This document shows, in pieces, positions 31,081 through 40,283 of a stretch of DNA of 44,241 bases. The notes below the pieces were generated by a model. That model ran no database searches and was not told where the DNA came from. It saw only the letters and a program-made list of their open reading frames with translations. Numbering within the stretch: position 1 is the first letter of the stretch; every line of letters starts with the position of its first letter. Position numbers and translations under genes: made by a program. Source of the DNA: Chloroflexota bacterium (GTDB lineage: Bacteria; Chloroflexota; Dehalococcoidia; Lucifugimonadales; SAR202-VII-2); NCBI GenBank assembly GCA_003228115.1, contig QEVV01000006.1, positions 89,094 through 133,334 on the forward strand, in the 5' to 3' direction.

Positions 31081-33324
31081 ATGACGTACGCTGCTCTCGG
31101 TCGCTCGATCCCTAGGATAGACGGCCATGACAAGGTCACCGGAACAGCCCAGTACACCGCCGACATCACCCTGGAAGGTATGTTGTGGGTCAAGTCCCTG
31201 CGCTGCCCGTTCCCCCACGCTCGTATTAACCGTATCGACGCATCCAAAGCGCTTGCCCTTCCAGGCGTCCATGACGTGCTGACTGGCGACGATGTAAAGG
31301 GCGTGGTGTATGGACGCCGGCTTCAGGATATTCCGGTGTTGGCTCAGGGCCTCGCTAGGTTTGCCGGTGAGCGAGTGGCGGCGGTCTGTGCCGAATCCCC
31401 GGAGATTGCGGAGCGGGCGCTTGCCCTCATAGAAGTTGAGTACGAAGAGCTTCCGGCTGTATTTGATGTTGAGGATGCAGTTGCCGAAGGGGCGCCCATT
31501 CTTCACCCCAACGTCAACGCTTATGAAGGTCTCCCCAAACAACTTGAGACCGTCTCCAATGCCTACATAACCAAGCGTTGGGATACGGGCAACGTGGAGA
31601 CTGGATTTGCTCAGGCGGATGTTGTTGTGGAACGGACCTACCGGACCCAACGCGTGCATCAAGGCTACCTGGAGCCGCACTCGTGCGTTGTGTGGATTGA
31701 CGACGAGGGCAGGGTCAACATCTGGGCACCGAATAAGGCCCCGTACAGGACGCGGCGCAATCTATCCCAGGCCCTTGATCTGCCCGAGGACGCGTTCTTG
31801 TTTCATCCCATCGCAATCGGTGGAGACTTCGGGGCTAAGGGATCTCCAATGGACATTCCGTTGTGCTATTTCTTTGCGAAGCGCACCGGGCGGCCCATCA
31901 AGGCTGTCATGGACTACACGGAGGAGCTGACCGCGGCCAATCCCCGCCACGCGGCGACTGTGCACATGAAGACGGGAGCAAGGCGCGATGGCACGCTTGT
32001 GGCCCATCAGGTCCGAGTCCTCTACAACAGCGGGGGCTACGGAGGTTTCAAGCCTGTCCCGGATGCCGACCTACCTGGAGCTTCCTCAGCGGCAGGGGCG
32101 TACCGGATTCCGAATGTCGCCATTGAGGCGCATCAGGTTTACACCAACACTGTGCCCTGTGGCTTTATGCGGTTGCCAGGGATGGTCCAGGTGATCTTTG
32201 GGGTGGAGTCGCAGGTTGACGCAATCGCCAAGGAACTCTCGATGGACCCGCTAGCCCTTCGGATGAAGAATCTCATGGGCGACGGCGATCCCTTTCCAGG
32301 AGGGGAGGCCTATACAGAGACCCGAGGCAAAGAGACGTTGCAAGCTGCCGTCGATGCTGCGGGCTACGGCCAGCCTAGGCCACCCTACGTTGGCAGGGGC
32401 TTGGCAGTAAACCAGAAAGACCCCGGAGAAGGAGAGTCCTATGCCGGAGTCACTTTGGACGCCGAAGGTGGCATCGTAGTCAGCACTTCTGTCTTTGATC
32501 CGGGAACCGGCACCTACACCGCGCTCCAGCAGATCGCTGCCGAGACATTGAATGTGGCCCCCGGGGACATCAGGGTGAACGTATGGAACAGTGACGGGGC
32601 CCCATTCGACTCAGGCGTGGGAGGCAGCCGGAGCATCCGCGTTGCTGGGGTCGCCACGTACAAGGCAGCTGTGGAAGCCAAGGAAAAGCTAGCCGCCATA
32701 GCTTCGGAGTTGTTGCACTGGCCCCACGAAAGTATCGACATGGAAGGCCACGATCTCGTCCGCAACGACACCGGCGAGCGATACCCTTGGCCTCAGCTGC
32801 TGGCCAGGTCTGGCTCCCCCGTCACCACGCACGTAGGGAACAAAGATATGACCCAGTCACCAGTCACGGGGTTCGCTGCCCAGGTGGCCGAGGTCTCAGT
32901 CGACCCGGAGACTGGCCATGTAACCCTAATGCGGTTCACCACTGCTCATGACGTTGGCAACATCGTTAACCCTGTTGGCCACCAGAGCCAGATCGAAGGG
33001 GGGGTGCTAACAGGGATTGGCTATGCATTGATGGAGGACCTGCAGGTAGAGGACGGTCGGGTCGTTACTGCTAACCTAGGGGAGTTCAAGCTACCTAATA
33101 TCCAGGACCTTCCGGAGCTGCAGACCGTCTTGCTTCGGTCGGAGAGCGGGCTTGGACCCTATAACCTGAAGGAGATTGGGGAAGGGCCATTGGCTCCAGT
33201 CGCCGCAGCCATCGCCAACGCAGTCGCAGACGCGATTGGCAGGCCAATCCTGGACCTGCCAATCACAGCCGAGAAGGTGCTCAAAGCGTTAGCCGAAGCC
33301 TCTAGGGAAGAAACAAAGGGCTGA
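31081..33324 (+). CDS. Molybdenum hydroxylase large subunit (xanthine dehydrogenase/CoxL family), unaccompanied
   Basis: Molybdopterin-cytosine-dinucleotide-type catalytic subunit of the xanthine oxidase family, 747 residues, which hydroxylates a carbon with water. The N-terminal domain (RIDGHDKVTGTAQYTADI..) is followed by the large Mo-binding domain. The catalytic Glu is E701 in GEGPLAP. The Mo-proximal Arg segment reads CGFMRLPGM (R364); relatives normally have RG(F/P) there. It lacks the AYxCSFR loop of form I CO dehydrogenase, so it is not a classical CO oxidiser. The iron-sulfur and FAD subunits that usually complete the enzyme are not in the window. GGAGGAG stands 12 bases before the ATG. 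Confidence 0.9.
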   Translation: MTYAALGRSIPRIDGHDKVTGTAQYTADITLEGMLWVKSLRCPFPHARINRIDASKALALPGVHDVLTGDDVKGVVYGRRLQDIPVLAQGLARFAGERVAAVCAESPEIAERALALIEVEYEELPAVFDVEDAVAEGAPILHPNVNAYEGLPKQLETVSNAYITKRWDTGNVETGFAQADVVVERTYRTQRVHQGYLEPHSCVVWIDDEGRVNIWAPNKAPYRTRRNLSQALDLPEDAFLFHPIAIGGDFGAKGSPMDIPLCYFFAKRTGRPIKAVMDYTEELTAANPRHAATVHMKTGARRDGTLVAHQVRVLYNSGGYGGFKPVPDADLPGASSAAGAYRIPNVAIEAHQVYTNTVPCGFMRLPGMVQVIFGVESQVDAIAKELSMDPLALRMKNLMGDGDPFPGGEAYTETRGKETLQAAVDAAGYGQPRPPYVGRGLAVNQKDPGEGESYAGVTLDAEGGIVVSTSVFDPGTGTYTALQQIAAETLNVAPGDIRVNVWNSDGAPFDSGVGGSRSIRVAGVATYKAAVEAKEKLAAIASELLHWPHESIDMEGHDLVRNDTGERYPWPQLLARSGSPVTTHVGNKDMTQSPVTGFAAQVAEVSVDPETGHVTLMRFTTAHDVGNIVNPVGHQSQIEGGVLTGIGYALMEDLQVEDGRVVTANLGEFKLPNIQDLPELQTVLLRSESGLGPYNLKEIGEGPLAPVAAAIANAVADAIGRPILDLPITAEKVLKALAEASREETKG

Positions 33325-33406
33325 GCGACGAGGGGCCCTAGCCTATTTGCATTTTGTATAGCATACGGGCAAGGCTGCCAGCCAACCCCGAAAGTCGTCG
33401 GTGGCA

Positions 33407-33446
33407 GACGTAGTAGGGGCGTTCAATTGAACGCCCCTACTACGTC
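33407..33446. repeat. 40-bp perfect palindrome
   Basis: Left half GACGTAGTAGGGGCGTTCAA, right half its exact complement, with no spacer. The inner 28 bases equal the core at 23489-23516. It lies between the Mo hydroxylase gene and the convergent PPOX gene. Confidence 0.88.
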
Positions 33447-33578
33447 AGTCGTCAGGCAACCACAATCATTTCAATGTAATCCAGCTAACTCTCTCAGGGA
33501 AGCGCTTTGGGGGCGCCTCGCGCTGAACCAGTACCTGAGCACAAGGCGTCCAAGAGCCCTGGCTTGTTGTCGAGCAGC

Positions 33579-34010
33579 CTAGCCCATCACCGAGCGGTGG
33601 CCGTAGACCTTCTCTGGAACCACCACGATGACCGACCGGTTCTCGTCGCGCATGGCCTGATCGTACTCGTCCCAGTTGGGATGCTCCTGTCCACCACGAA
33701 CGCTCTTGTAGACCTCCCGAAGCCTCAGGCGTAGATCATCGGCCTCGGTGTTCTTGGGAGAGTAGATCTTCGGCTGGCCCTCTAAGACAACGTAACCCCT
33801 CCAAGTCTGCATGGAGACCATGAGGGTGCACCGTGGGTCCCGTTCCATGTTGACATGTTTGGCCCGGCTGCCGGTGGTGGTGAAAGCGACACCGTCCTCG
33901 TATAGCCCAACGGTAACGAGACTCATCTGAGCCGCACCGTTTTTCTTATAGGTAGAGAGGATGCCGCTGTGGTTGTTTTCCAAAAAGGTCTGGGCTTTGT
34001 CTGGGATCAT
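33579..34010 (-). CDS. PPOX-class flavin/F420 oxidoreductase
   Basis: 143-residue split beta-barrel protein of the pyridoxamine-phosphate-oxidase superfamily, of the sort annotated as F420-dependent. MIPDKAQTFLENNHSGILST opens the barrel; RAKHVNMERDPRCTLMVS holds the usual cofactor-side Lys/Arg residues, followed by the dimer strand GYVVLEGQP. GGAG lies seven bases before ATG 34008-34010, which fits better than a TTG four codons upstream. F420 or FMN binding cannot be told apart. Substrate unknown. Confidence 0.85.
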   Translation of the reverse strand: MIPDKAQTFLENNHSGILSTYKKNGAAQMSLVTVGLYEDGVAFTTTGSRAKHVNMERDPRCTLMVSMQTWRGYVVLEGQPKIYSPKNTEADDLRLRLREVYKSVRGGQEHPNWDEYDQAMRDENRSVIVVVPEKVYGHRSVMG

Positions 34011-34139
34011 TCGCTTCTCCAAAGATACAAGGATTATGAGCCCATATTAACGGAAACCAGCTGGGGCGGCTTTGGCCTGTGAGCAAGAGCCTCAGAATTC
34101 GAAAGACCGTTGGCTATCGCGCTGGAGCCTGGAGTAGCC

Positions 34140-34390
34140 CTGGCTTCAGCCAGCAAGGATTCCAGCGGGCTGGATCGGAACCATCGTCTTATCGGCAGCG
34201 CGATAAGACGATGGCTTGGCCTTTCCTTGAGGCCTCAGGACCTGCGACCTGGAGGCTAGCAGGGGTACATTGCCGATGCCGTGACAGTGGTTTGACAGCC
34301 TCAAGTGTGTGGGCTAACTTGAATCTAACCGTCGCTTTGAGCTTGTGACCAGGCTGACGCTGACCATCTCCACTTGATCACCTGTGATTA
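34140..34390. repeat. Cluster of inverted repeats in a divergent intergenic region
   Basis: 34011-34393 holds no gene. It contains CTGGCT-TC-AGCCAG (34140-34153), TCCAGC-GG-GCTGGA (34161-34174), a perfect 14-base stem CCATCGTCTTATCG (34181-34194) with its complement at 34201-34214 around GCAGCG, TGAGGCCTCA (34228-34237) and TGATCAC-CT-GTGATTA (34375-34390) just before the start at 34394. Genes on both sides point away, so terminators are not expected. Confidence 0.7.
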
Positions 34391-34393
34391 CCA

Positions 34394-36361
34394 ATGATTT
34401 GGGCAAGACGTTTCTTTGCCGTCTTCATCTCCATCGTATTCATCGGTTTGTTCGTGGGCACCATGTTGCTGTTGCGGGTCAATGCGACCTTGCTTTCCCC
34501 CGACTACATCAACGAGCAGCTTCGACAGGCCGACTTCTTCACCTTCCTCTACGACGACCTTGCACCGTTGGCGGTAGAAGAGGAGATAGAGAAGCTTGAC
34601 GCTCTGCCTTTGGGCATTCAGTTAAACCCTGCAGACGCGGTATCCACGGCTCGGCAGATACTTCCGCCGGAGTGGATCCAGACCAACGTGGAGGAAGTCG
34701 TCAGCCAAGGCTTGCCCTACGCCACCGGACACACTGATGAGTTCGCCATCAACATTCCGGTGAAGGACAGGGTGAAGGGGGCTGCGGAGGCTATCAAGCA
34801 GCTTGCTGGGAACTCTGGGGCCTATGAAATTATCTCTAGCCAGCAGTTTGAAGACGAGGTAGGGCAGGCGTTGCAGGATTTTGACGACTTGCCCCTTGGG
34901 CTTACCTTGCAGGGTGAAGACCTGGTATGGGCCGTTCTGCAAATAGTTCCCCCGGATTGGCTGCAGGGGCGGCTAGAGGGTGCGTTAGACGAAGCCATTG
35001 CTTATCTTACATACGAATCTACGGACCTCAACATTGTCATTCCCTTGGCTGACCGAGTGAGAGCAGGCTCACCTGTCATCAAGGAACTTCTGGTCAGAAT
35101 CGACGCCTATGATGGCATGGTGGCAGAAGTGACTCGGGACGTCGTTGAAGAGAATCTTGGTGACTTGACCTTCCTCCCCATCGACATCTCCATTGAGGCT
35201 CAAGAAGTGATAGACGCCATCCATGTGGTTGTTCCCCCTGAATGGCTGCAGGAACAGGTAGAAGGGGCACTGGAGGAGTTCGTTGCCTACTTGACGGGCG
35301 AGTCGAATTCCTTCGTGGTAACCGTGCCCCTTGCCGACCGAATCGAGCTAGCCCTGCAGGCGCTCAGGGACTTGGCGGACCGCAAGATGACCGAGGTCTT
35401 CGCCGGATACCCGGAGTGCTCGCTTGACCAGGCTGTTAACATCGCTCAGCAACTGCAAGGGGGCTCCCTGCCAACTTGTCAGATACCAACCTTCGAACTC
35501 AGTGAAGTGACCGGGTTTCTTGGGATTCCAGGCGGCCTGGGCGTTACATGGGAGTCCCTAGAAGCTGTGTCCGAGTTCAATCTGACCATTCTTCGGGATG
35601 GAGTTTCACTGGACACTATCGCCCTTACCTTCGGGATCGATATAGATGCCATGGTGCGGGACTTCATTGGGGAGCAGCTTCCAGACGTCTACACCTTCAC
35701 GCAAGATGATCTCCTAGCGTTCTTCTCTCCGGAGGATGCAGAGACCTTCGAAACTTTTCGGGATACTGTCATTAATGGATTCGTCATTGACGAAGACTTT
35801 CTCCGTGATCAGCTGAGCGACGACCAGTTCCTACAGCTCCAGGATGCCCGCGAAATACTTAGGGACGGCTTCACATACACCAGTGCAGATTTCAGGGAGG
35901 ACATAGGTAACGAAGATCCTGAGGCCCTGGACGGTCTTGATACCGCCAGGTCCTCGTTCAAGACCTTCGACGATCTAAAGTTCGTCATTTACGGCGTCTG
36001 GCTAGTGCTGCTGGTGGGTATTGGCTTCCTGGGCGGGCGCCAATGGTGGAGCCGTTTGGCGTGGGCCGCCTTGCCTCTGTTCATCGCCAGCCTCTTTCTG
36101 TTCATTGCCACTGGTCCGGTCTATACCTCTATGGCCGAGCCAGCGATAGAGCAGATCGTTGAGGACGTGAGAGTGGACACTAGCGGCTATCTGCTAACAC
36201 TCTTGGACAAGGGTGAGGAGGTCGCCAAAACCACCGTCAGGAGTTTCCTGTCTGGTATCAAGACCCAGTCGTTGATCATCGCCTTTATCGGCCTCGCTAC
36301 TTTCGCTGGGGCCTTTGTCTGGGGTCTGGTGCTGAAGCCGAAACGCAGAGTTACCTACTGA
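34394..36361 (+). CDS. Membrane protein with three 95-residue repeats; unknown family
   Basis: 655 residues. A helix at about 7-28 is followed by a large outside part (29-525), and three helices at about 531-549, 555-574 and 626-646. The outside part opens with three tandem units whose landmarks recur at exactly 95 residues: LPLGIQL/LPLGLTL/LPIDISI (71, 166, 261), PPEW/PPDW/PPEW (91, 186, 281), IPVKDRV/IPLADRV/VPLADRI (121, 216, 311). A Cys pair (C342, C362) follows, then an unrelated region with helix-rich acidic segments. The C-terminus is basic and inside. I do not recognise the family. Signal transduction, adhesion or envelope structure are possible; nothing in the sequence decides. Possible operator palindrome just upstream. 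Confidence 0.8.
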   Translation: MIWARRFFAVFISIVFIGLFVGTMLLLRVNATLLSPDYINEQLRQADFFTFLYDDLAPLAVEEEIEKLDALPLGIQLNPADAVSTARQILPPEWIQTNVEEVVSQGLPYATGHTDEFAINIPVKDRVKGAAEAIKQLAGNSGAYEIISSQQFEDEVGQALQDFDDLPLGLTLQGEDLVWAVLQIVPPDWLQGRLEGALDEAIAYLTYESTDLNIVIPLADRVRAGSPVIKELLVRIDAYDGMVAEVTRDVVEENLGDLTFLPIDISIEAQEVIDAIHVVVPPEWLQEQVEGALEEFVAYLTGESNSFVVTVPLADRIELALQALRDLADRKMTEVFAGYPECSLDQAVNIAQQLQGGSLPTCQIPTFELSEVTGFLGIPGGLGVTWESLEAVSEFNLTILRDGVSLDTIALTFGIDIDAMVRDFIGEQLPDVYTFTQDDLLAFFSPEDAETFETFRDTVINGFVIDEDFLRDQLSDDQFLQLQDAREILRDGFTYTSADFREDIGNEDPEALDGLDTARSSFKTFDDLKFVIYGVWLVLLVGIGFLGGRQWWSRLAWAALPLFIASLFLFIATGPVYTSMAEPAIEQIVEDVRVDTSGYLLTLLDKGEEVAKTTVRSFLSGIKTQSLIIAFIGLATFAGAFVWGLVLKPKRRVTY

Positions 36362-36397
36362 CCACGCTCCAAAGCCTCATACCCCCACAGGTGAAGC

Positions 36398-37624
36398 GTG
36401 CTGTCGCGCTACCGCGTCATTGATCTGGCTGACGACCGCGGCATTTTCTGTGGCCGCGTCTTGGGAGACTTGGGCGCTGATGTCGTCAAGGTGGAGCCTC
36501 CTTCGGGTGATCCTGCCAGGCGCTTCGGCCCCTTCTTCAACGATGATCCCGGTCCCGAGAACAGCCTTTTCTGGCAGGCCTACGCCACCAGCAGGCGCGG
36601 CGTTACGCTGGATATCGAACAGGCGGCAGGGCGGGATCTCCTTCTAAGGCTGGCTAGATCAGCAGACTTTCTTGTCGAGTCCTTTCGTCCTGGCTTTCTT
36701 GATAGCCTTGGCTTGGGCTATGAAGACCTCCGTATCGTGAACCCTCACTTGATTTATGTATCCATCACGCCGTTCGGCCAGGATGGTCCATATCGCGACT
36801 ACGTCGCCACGGACCTTACCGGCAATGCGTTGGGTGGCTTCATGTATCTCACCGGCGACGCAGACAGGCCACCGGTGAGGGTCAGTATTCCTCAGTTTTG
36901 GTCGCTGGGCGGCGCAGCGGCAGCCGCGGGCGCAATGATTGCCCTCCATCAACGAACGCTCACGGGCAGAGGCCAACATGTGGATGTGTCCTGCCAACAG
37001 GCCATGGCCCGAACGTTGGCGCATGCACCTCAGTTCTGGTTTATGGAAGGGACGGTGCTTGAGCGTAGCGGCCCCTTCCGAGCCGTCGGCGGCGGCAGGA
37101 AAATGCGCGTCAACTGGGAATGCGCCGACGGCTATGTCAACTTTCTTCAGCCTGGCGGAAAGACCGGTGGCGGGACAATGAAGGCTCTTTGTCACTGGAT
37201 GGAGGAAGAAGGGTTCGGCGAGCCGTTACTGAGTGGCACGGACTTTGGCGAATTCGGGTTCGGTCAAATGCCTGACGATATCCTCGAGGCCATGCATCAG
37301 GGATTAGGCCGATTTTTCCTCGCTCGCACCAAGCGCTATCTGGCGGAGGGCGCTCTTGAGCGCCGGATACTGCTCTACCCCGTCAACGACCCTGCTGATG
37401 TCCTCGAATACCCTCAATTGGTTGCCCGGGGCTTCTTTCGTGAGATGGAGGCTCCTGACGGCAGCGCCATGAAAGTACCTGGCCCTTGGATTCGCTCCAG
37501 TGCTGGGCCCTTAGCCACGGCTCGTAGAGCGCCTCGCATAGGGGAACATAATGACGAGGTCTATGTCGCTCTGGGGCTAACGCTGGAGGACTTGAAAGGC
37601 CTTCGGCATGGCGGGGTGATCTAG
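36398..37624 (+). CDS. CaiB/BaiF (class III) CoA-transferase homologue lacking the catalytic Asp
   Basis: 408 residues with the class III fold: MLSRYRVIDLADDRGIFCGR, LGADVVKVEPPSGDPARR, and NPHLIYVSITPFGQDGPY. In this family a catalytic Asp lies in the segment before GxxxxxGxxxAL. Aligning RVSIPQFWSLGGAAAAAGAM ending in IAL puts Trp168 at that place, and no Asp is near. The downstream neighbour, two nt away, keeps it (D174). This gene product is therefore probably a non-catalytic partner in a heteromer, as known for a few class III enzymes such as the benzylsuccinate transferase. Start GTG 36398, AGGTGA ahead. Confidence 0.87.
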   Translation: MLSRYRVIDLADDRGIFCGRVLGDLGADVVKVEPPSGDPARRFGPFFNDDPGPENSLFWQAYATSRRGVTLDIEQAAGRDLLLRLARSADFLVESFRPGFLDSLGLGYEDLRIVNPHLIYVSITPFGQDGPYRDYVATDLTGNALGGFMYLTGDADRPPVRVSIPQFWSLGGAAAAAGAMIALHQRTLTGRGQHVDVSCQQAMARTLAHAPQFWFMEGTVLERSGPFRAVGGGRKMRVNWECADGYVNFLQPGGKTGGGTMKALCHWMEEEGFGEPLLSGTDFGEFGFGQMPDDILEAMHQGLGRFFLARTKRYLAEGALERRILLYPVNDPADVLEYPQLVARGFFREMEAPDGSAMKVPGPWIRSSAGPLATARRAPRIGEHNDEVYVALGLTLEDLKGLRHGGVI

Positions 37625-37626
37625 AA

Positions 37627-38838
37627 ATGACTGGCATTTTTGAAGGGATCAACGTTTTGGACTTCTGTTGGGTTGCCGTTGGCCCCATGACCACGCGCTA
37701 CTTCAGCGACTTCGGAGCGACGGTTGTTCGAGTGGAATCGCAAAACAGGCCGGATGTGATCCGAAGCGGATTGCCCTTCGCCGATGGCCGGGCTGGCGTC
37801 AATCGCAGCGGCTATTGGGTCAACTACAACGGTGGCAAGCTTGGCCTCACCCTCAACATGGCTCATCCTGACGCCCGGCAGGTAGCCTTCGAACTAGCGA
37901 CTGGCTGGGCTGACGTCGTGGCAGAAAACTTCACGCCAGGCACTTTGGAGAAGTGGGGCCTTGGGTATGAGGAAGTGGCGAAGGCGAACCCCGGTGTGGT
38001 GATGTTCAGCGCCTCCATGATGGGCCGCGGTGGGCCCTATGCCTCGCAGCCAGGCTTCGGGCCAGTGCTGACCGCCATTTCGGGCCACACCCATTTCACC
38101 GGCTGGCCCGATCGCATCCCCGTCAGCCCCTACGGCGCTTACACCGACTTCGTCATTCCGCACCTCGCCGTCGCCGCAATAATCGGAGCCCTGGACCAAA
38201 GGCGCGAGACCGGTCAGGGTCAGCATCTCGATCTATCGCAGCTCGAGGCATCACTCCAGTTCCTGGCCCCAGCGATCCTGGACTACACGGTCAACGGCAG
38301 GGTAGGGGGCCGTGACGGAAATCGCGACCCAGCCATGGCCCCGCACGGCGCATACCCCTGCGCCGGGAATGAGCGTTGGTGCGCCATAGCCTGCGCCACC
38401 GATGAGCAGTGGGCCAGCCTTGCTGCGCTTATGGGGCAGGCTGACCTCATCGGAGACCAACGGTTTGCTTCCTTGAGAGCAAGGAAATCCAACGAAGATG
38501 CCTTGGATCAGATCGTGGGGGCATGGACGGTGAGGCGCAAAGCGCAGGAGGTTATGGCCCTCTGCCAGAACGAGGGCATCCCCGCTGGTGTCGTGGAGAC
38601 CTGCGAGGACTTGTTCGCTGACCCCCAACTTCGGGAGCGAGACCACTTCGCGATCATTGCCCACCCAGAGATGGGAAACTACTCGACGGAGGCCAATTGC
38701 TTCCGACTGTCGGAGACCCGGCCGGATTACCGCCGGGCCCCACTGCTGGGAGAGCATACAGAGTACGTACTTCGGCAACTGCTGGGTATGTCACAGGAAC
38801 GCTTCGACGCCTTGGCAGGAGATAGAGCGCTAGACTGA
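37627..38838 (+). CDS. CaiB/BaiF (class III) CoA-transferase, catalytic
   Basis: 403 residues. Family landmarks: VLDFCWVAVGPMTTRYFSDFGATVVRVE, NYNGGKLGLTLN (CoA side), ENFTPGTLEKWGLGYE, and Asp174 in PYGAYTDFVIP, at the catalytic position that forms the acyl anhydride with the substrate. It starts two bases after the previous gene. The C-terminus overlaps the convergent MFS gene by nine bases. Acyl substrate unknown; the surroundings (SDRs, Mo hydroxylase) suggest catabolism of an organic acid. Confidence 0.92.
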   Translation: MTGIFEGINVLDFCWVAVGPMTTRYFSDFGATVVRVESQNRPDVIRSGLPFADGRAGVNRSGYWVNYNGGKLGLTLNMAHPDARQVAFELATGWADVVAENFTPGTLEKWGLGYEEVAKANPGVVMFSASMMGRGGPYASQPGFGPVLTAISGHTHFTGWPDRIPVSPYGAYTDFVIPHLAVAAIIGALDQRRETGQGQHLDLSQLEASLQFLAPAILDYTVNGRVGGRDGNRDPAMAPHGAYPCAGNERWCAIACATDEQWASLAALMGQADLIGDQRFASLRARKSNEDALDQIVGAWTVRRKAQEVMALCQNEGIPAGVVETCEDLFADPQLRERDHFAIIAHPEMGNYSTEANCFRLSETRPDYRRAPLLGEHTEYVLRQLLGMSQERFDALAGDRALD

Positions 38839-40116
38839 CCCTGGCTCAGTCGGACCCGCCCGCTGCCCCCGCACCCTGCGTTGGTGTAACACGATGGCAG
38901 CACCTATCAAGACCCAAGCAACGCCACCGCTGGCCAAGAACCCCAGACTTATCCCAACCGCTGCGATAACGACTCCACTTAGGGACGGTGCAACCAAGGC
39001 GGCAACTTGGTTGCCGCTTGTGCGCACGCCCATTGCAACGCCGCGCCCTCCCGGCGGAGCCTCTTCGCTAAACATCGCCAGGAGAAGCGGCAAACTGATG
39101 CCTACTCCAACGCCGTAGAGCAGTGAGATGAGGTAGACCTGCGGAATGGCGGTGAGATGCGGGGAAACTACCAAGGCTAAGGCCCCTATAGCCAGAGAAG
39201 CCCCTGCTACCGCGGGCCTGCTGCCAAGTTTGGCTGCCCTGCCAGCCGTTAGTGCGACCCCAGTGGCAACAAGAGATGTGCTGGAAATCACGGTGCCTGC
39301 GAAGAACTCAGACATTCCCCCTTCCACGAGAAAGAGCGGAAAGAAGGCGCTCCAGGTGGTTTGGTACCAGACTCGGACGAAGGTCAAGATGACCGCGATC
39401 TGGATGCCTCGAGTGAGCATCTGGTAGTAGGCGGCCGAGAAGCCCGCTGACGAGCTTTGCTCTGAGTTGGGTGCAGCTCGGGCAAGGGTGATGGGCTTTA
39501 AGGCAAGCCCAATGCCGACGAAAAAGAGCGCAACGCCTGCTATGAAGAAGAAGGCATGGCTGTAGCCAAGGATTTGGGCCGCCGGGCCAATGAGGAGAGG
39601 CGCAATCATTGTGCCCACATTGGTGGCGAAGCTAAAGCGCCCGGTTATCGTCACACGCTGGGAAGGGTGCCCGACATTGGTAATGTAAGTCTGGATGGCA
39701 ACCCAGGAGGCCGTGCGCGCTGCACCAAGGGCCAACTGAACGATGAGGAGAACAAAATAGCTCGTTGTGAAGCCCATGGCGACAGAGAGCCCGGTGCATA
39801 GGACAGTGCCAAGCACAAAGACGCGCTGAGGGCCTATCTTTTGGGTCAGTGCTCCCGATGGAATGCTGGTCACCGCTGCAACAAGTGACCCAGCTCCAAT
39901 GAGGAAACCGATCAGGGCCAAAGGAGTGTCCAGCTCTCGAGCCCGAAGCGGCAGCATGAAGGTGACAATAAGGGAGAAGCTGAAGCTGAAGGTGCCTGCT
40001 ATGTAGGCCAGCAACAGGTGACCATTCCCCAGATGGGTGAAACCGTCGCCTGTGCCGTCCGACTCCTGGGTAGCTCCGGAGGGAGGCGTTATAGGTGGTG
40101 ATCCCGCCTGGGTCAT
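38830..40116 (-). CDS. MFS transporter (second of two)
   Basis: 428 residues, 12 hydrophobic helices. Hydrophilic N-terminal 35 residues, then LLLAYIAGTFSFSFSLIVTF. The loop 2-3 segment is IPSGALTQKIGPQRVFVLG, a loose version of the MFS motif; the second half has GRAAKLGSRPAVAGAS at the matching place. Ends overlapping the CoA-transferase gene tail to tail. Of the YnfM/arabinose-efflux-like type by general look; substrate unknown. Confidence 0.87.
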   Translation of the reverse strand: MTQAGSPPITPPSGATQESDGTGDGFTHLGNGHLLLAYIAGTFSFSFSLIVTFMLPLRARELDTPLALIGFLIGAGSLVAAVTSIPSGALTQKIGPQRVFVLGTVLCTGLSVAMGFTTSYFVLLIVQLALGAARTASWVAIQTYITNVGHPSQRVTITGRFSFATNVGTMIAPLLIGPAAQILGYSHAFFFIAGVALFFVGIGLALKPITLARAAPNSEQSSSAGFSAAYYQMLTRGIQIAVILTFVRVWYQTTWSAFFPLFLVEGGMSEFFAGTVISSTSLVATGVALTAGRAAKLGSRPAVAGASLAIGALALVVSPHLTAIPQVYLISLLYGVGVGISLPLLLAMFSEEAPPGGRGVAMGVRTSGNQVAALVAPSLSGVVIAAVGISLGFLASGGVAWVLIGAAIVLHQRRVRGQRAGPTEPGSV

Positions 40117-40283
40117 CGGCCTGAGTTTCCTGGGTTTGACGGGATGACCGGTTGGGCGGGGGCAGGCATGGGCGTCATGTTACACCAAGAACGGGTACCC
40201 TAGCTTCCCCATTGCTCTTGACATCGGCGGTGAGCAACCCTACGTTCCAACTCCGCGTGAACTGATTTGCAAGGAGGAGCAAG

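Noticed and set aside
30784..31680. 298-codon minus-strand frame
   Set aside because: It crosses the terminator at 30817 and is antisense to the clear Mo hydroxylase N-terminus.
31081..33324. Form I carbon monoxide dehydrogenase (coxL)
   Set aside because: The diagnostic AYxCSFR active-site loop is missing and no coxM/coxS genes are adjacent; only the broad family is supported.
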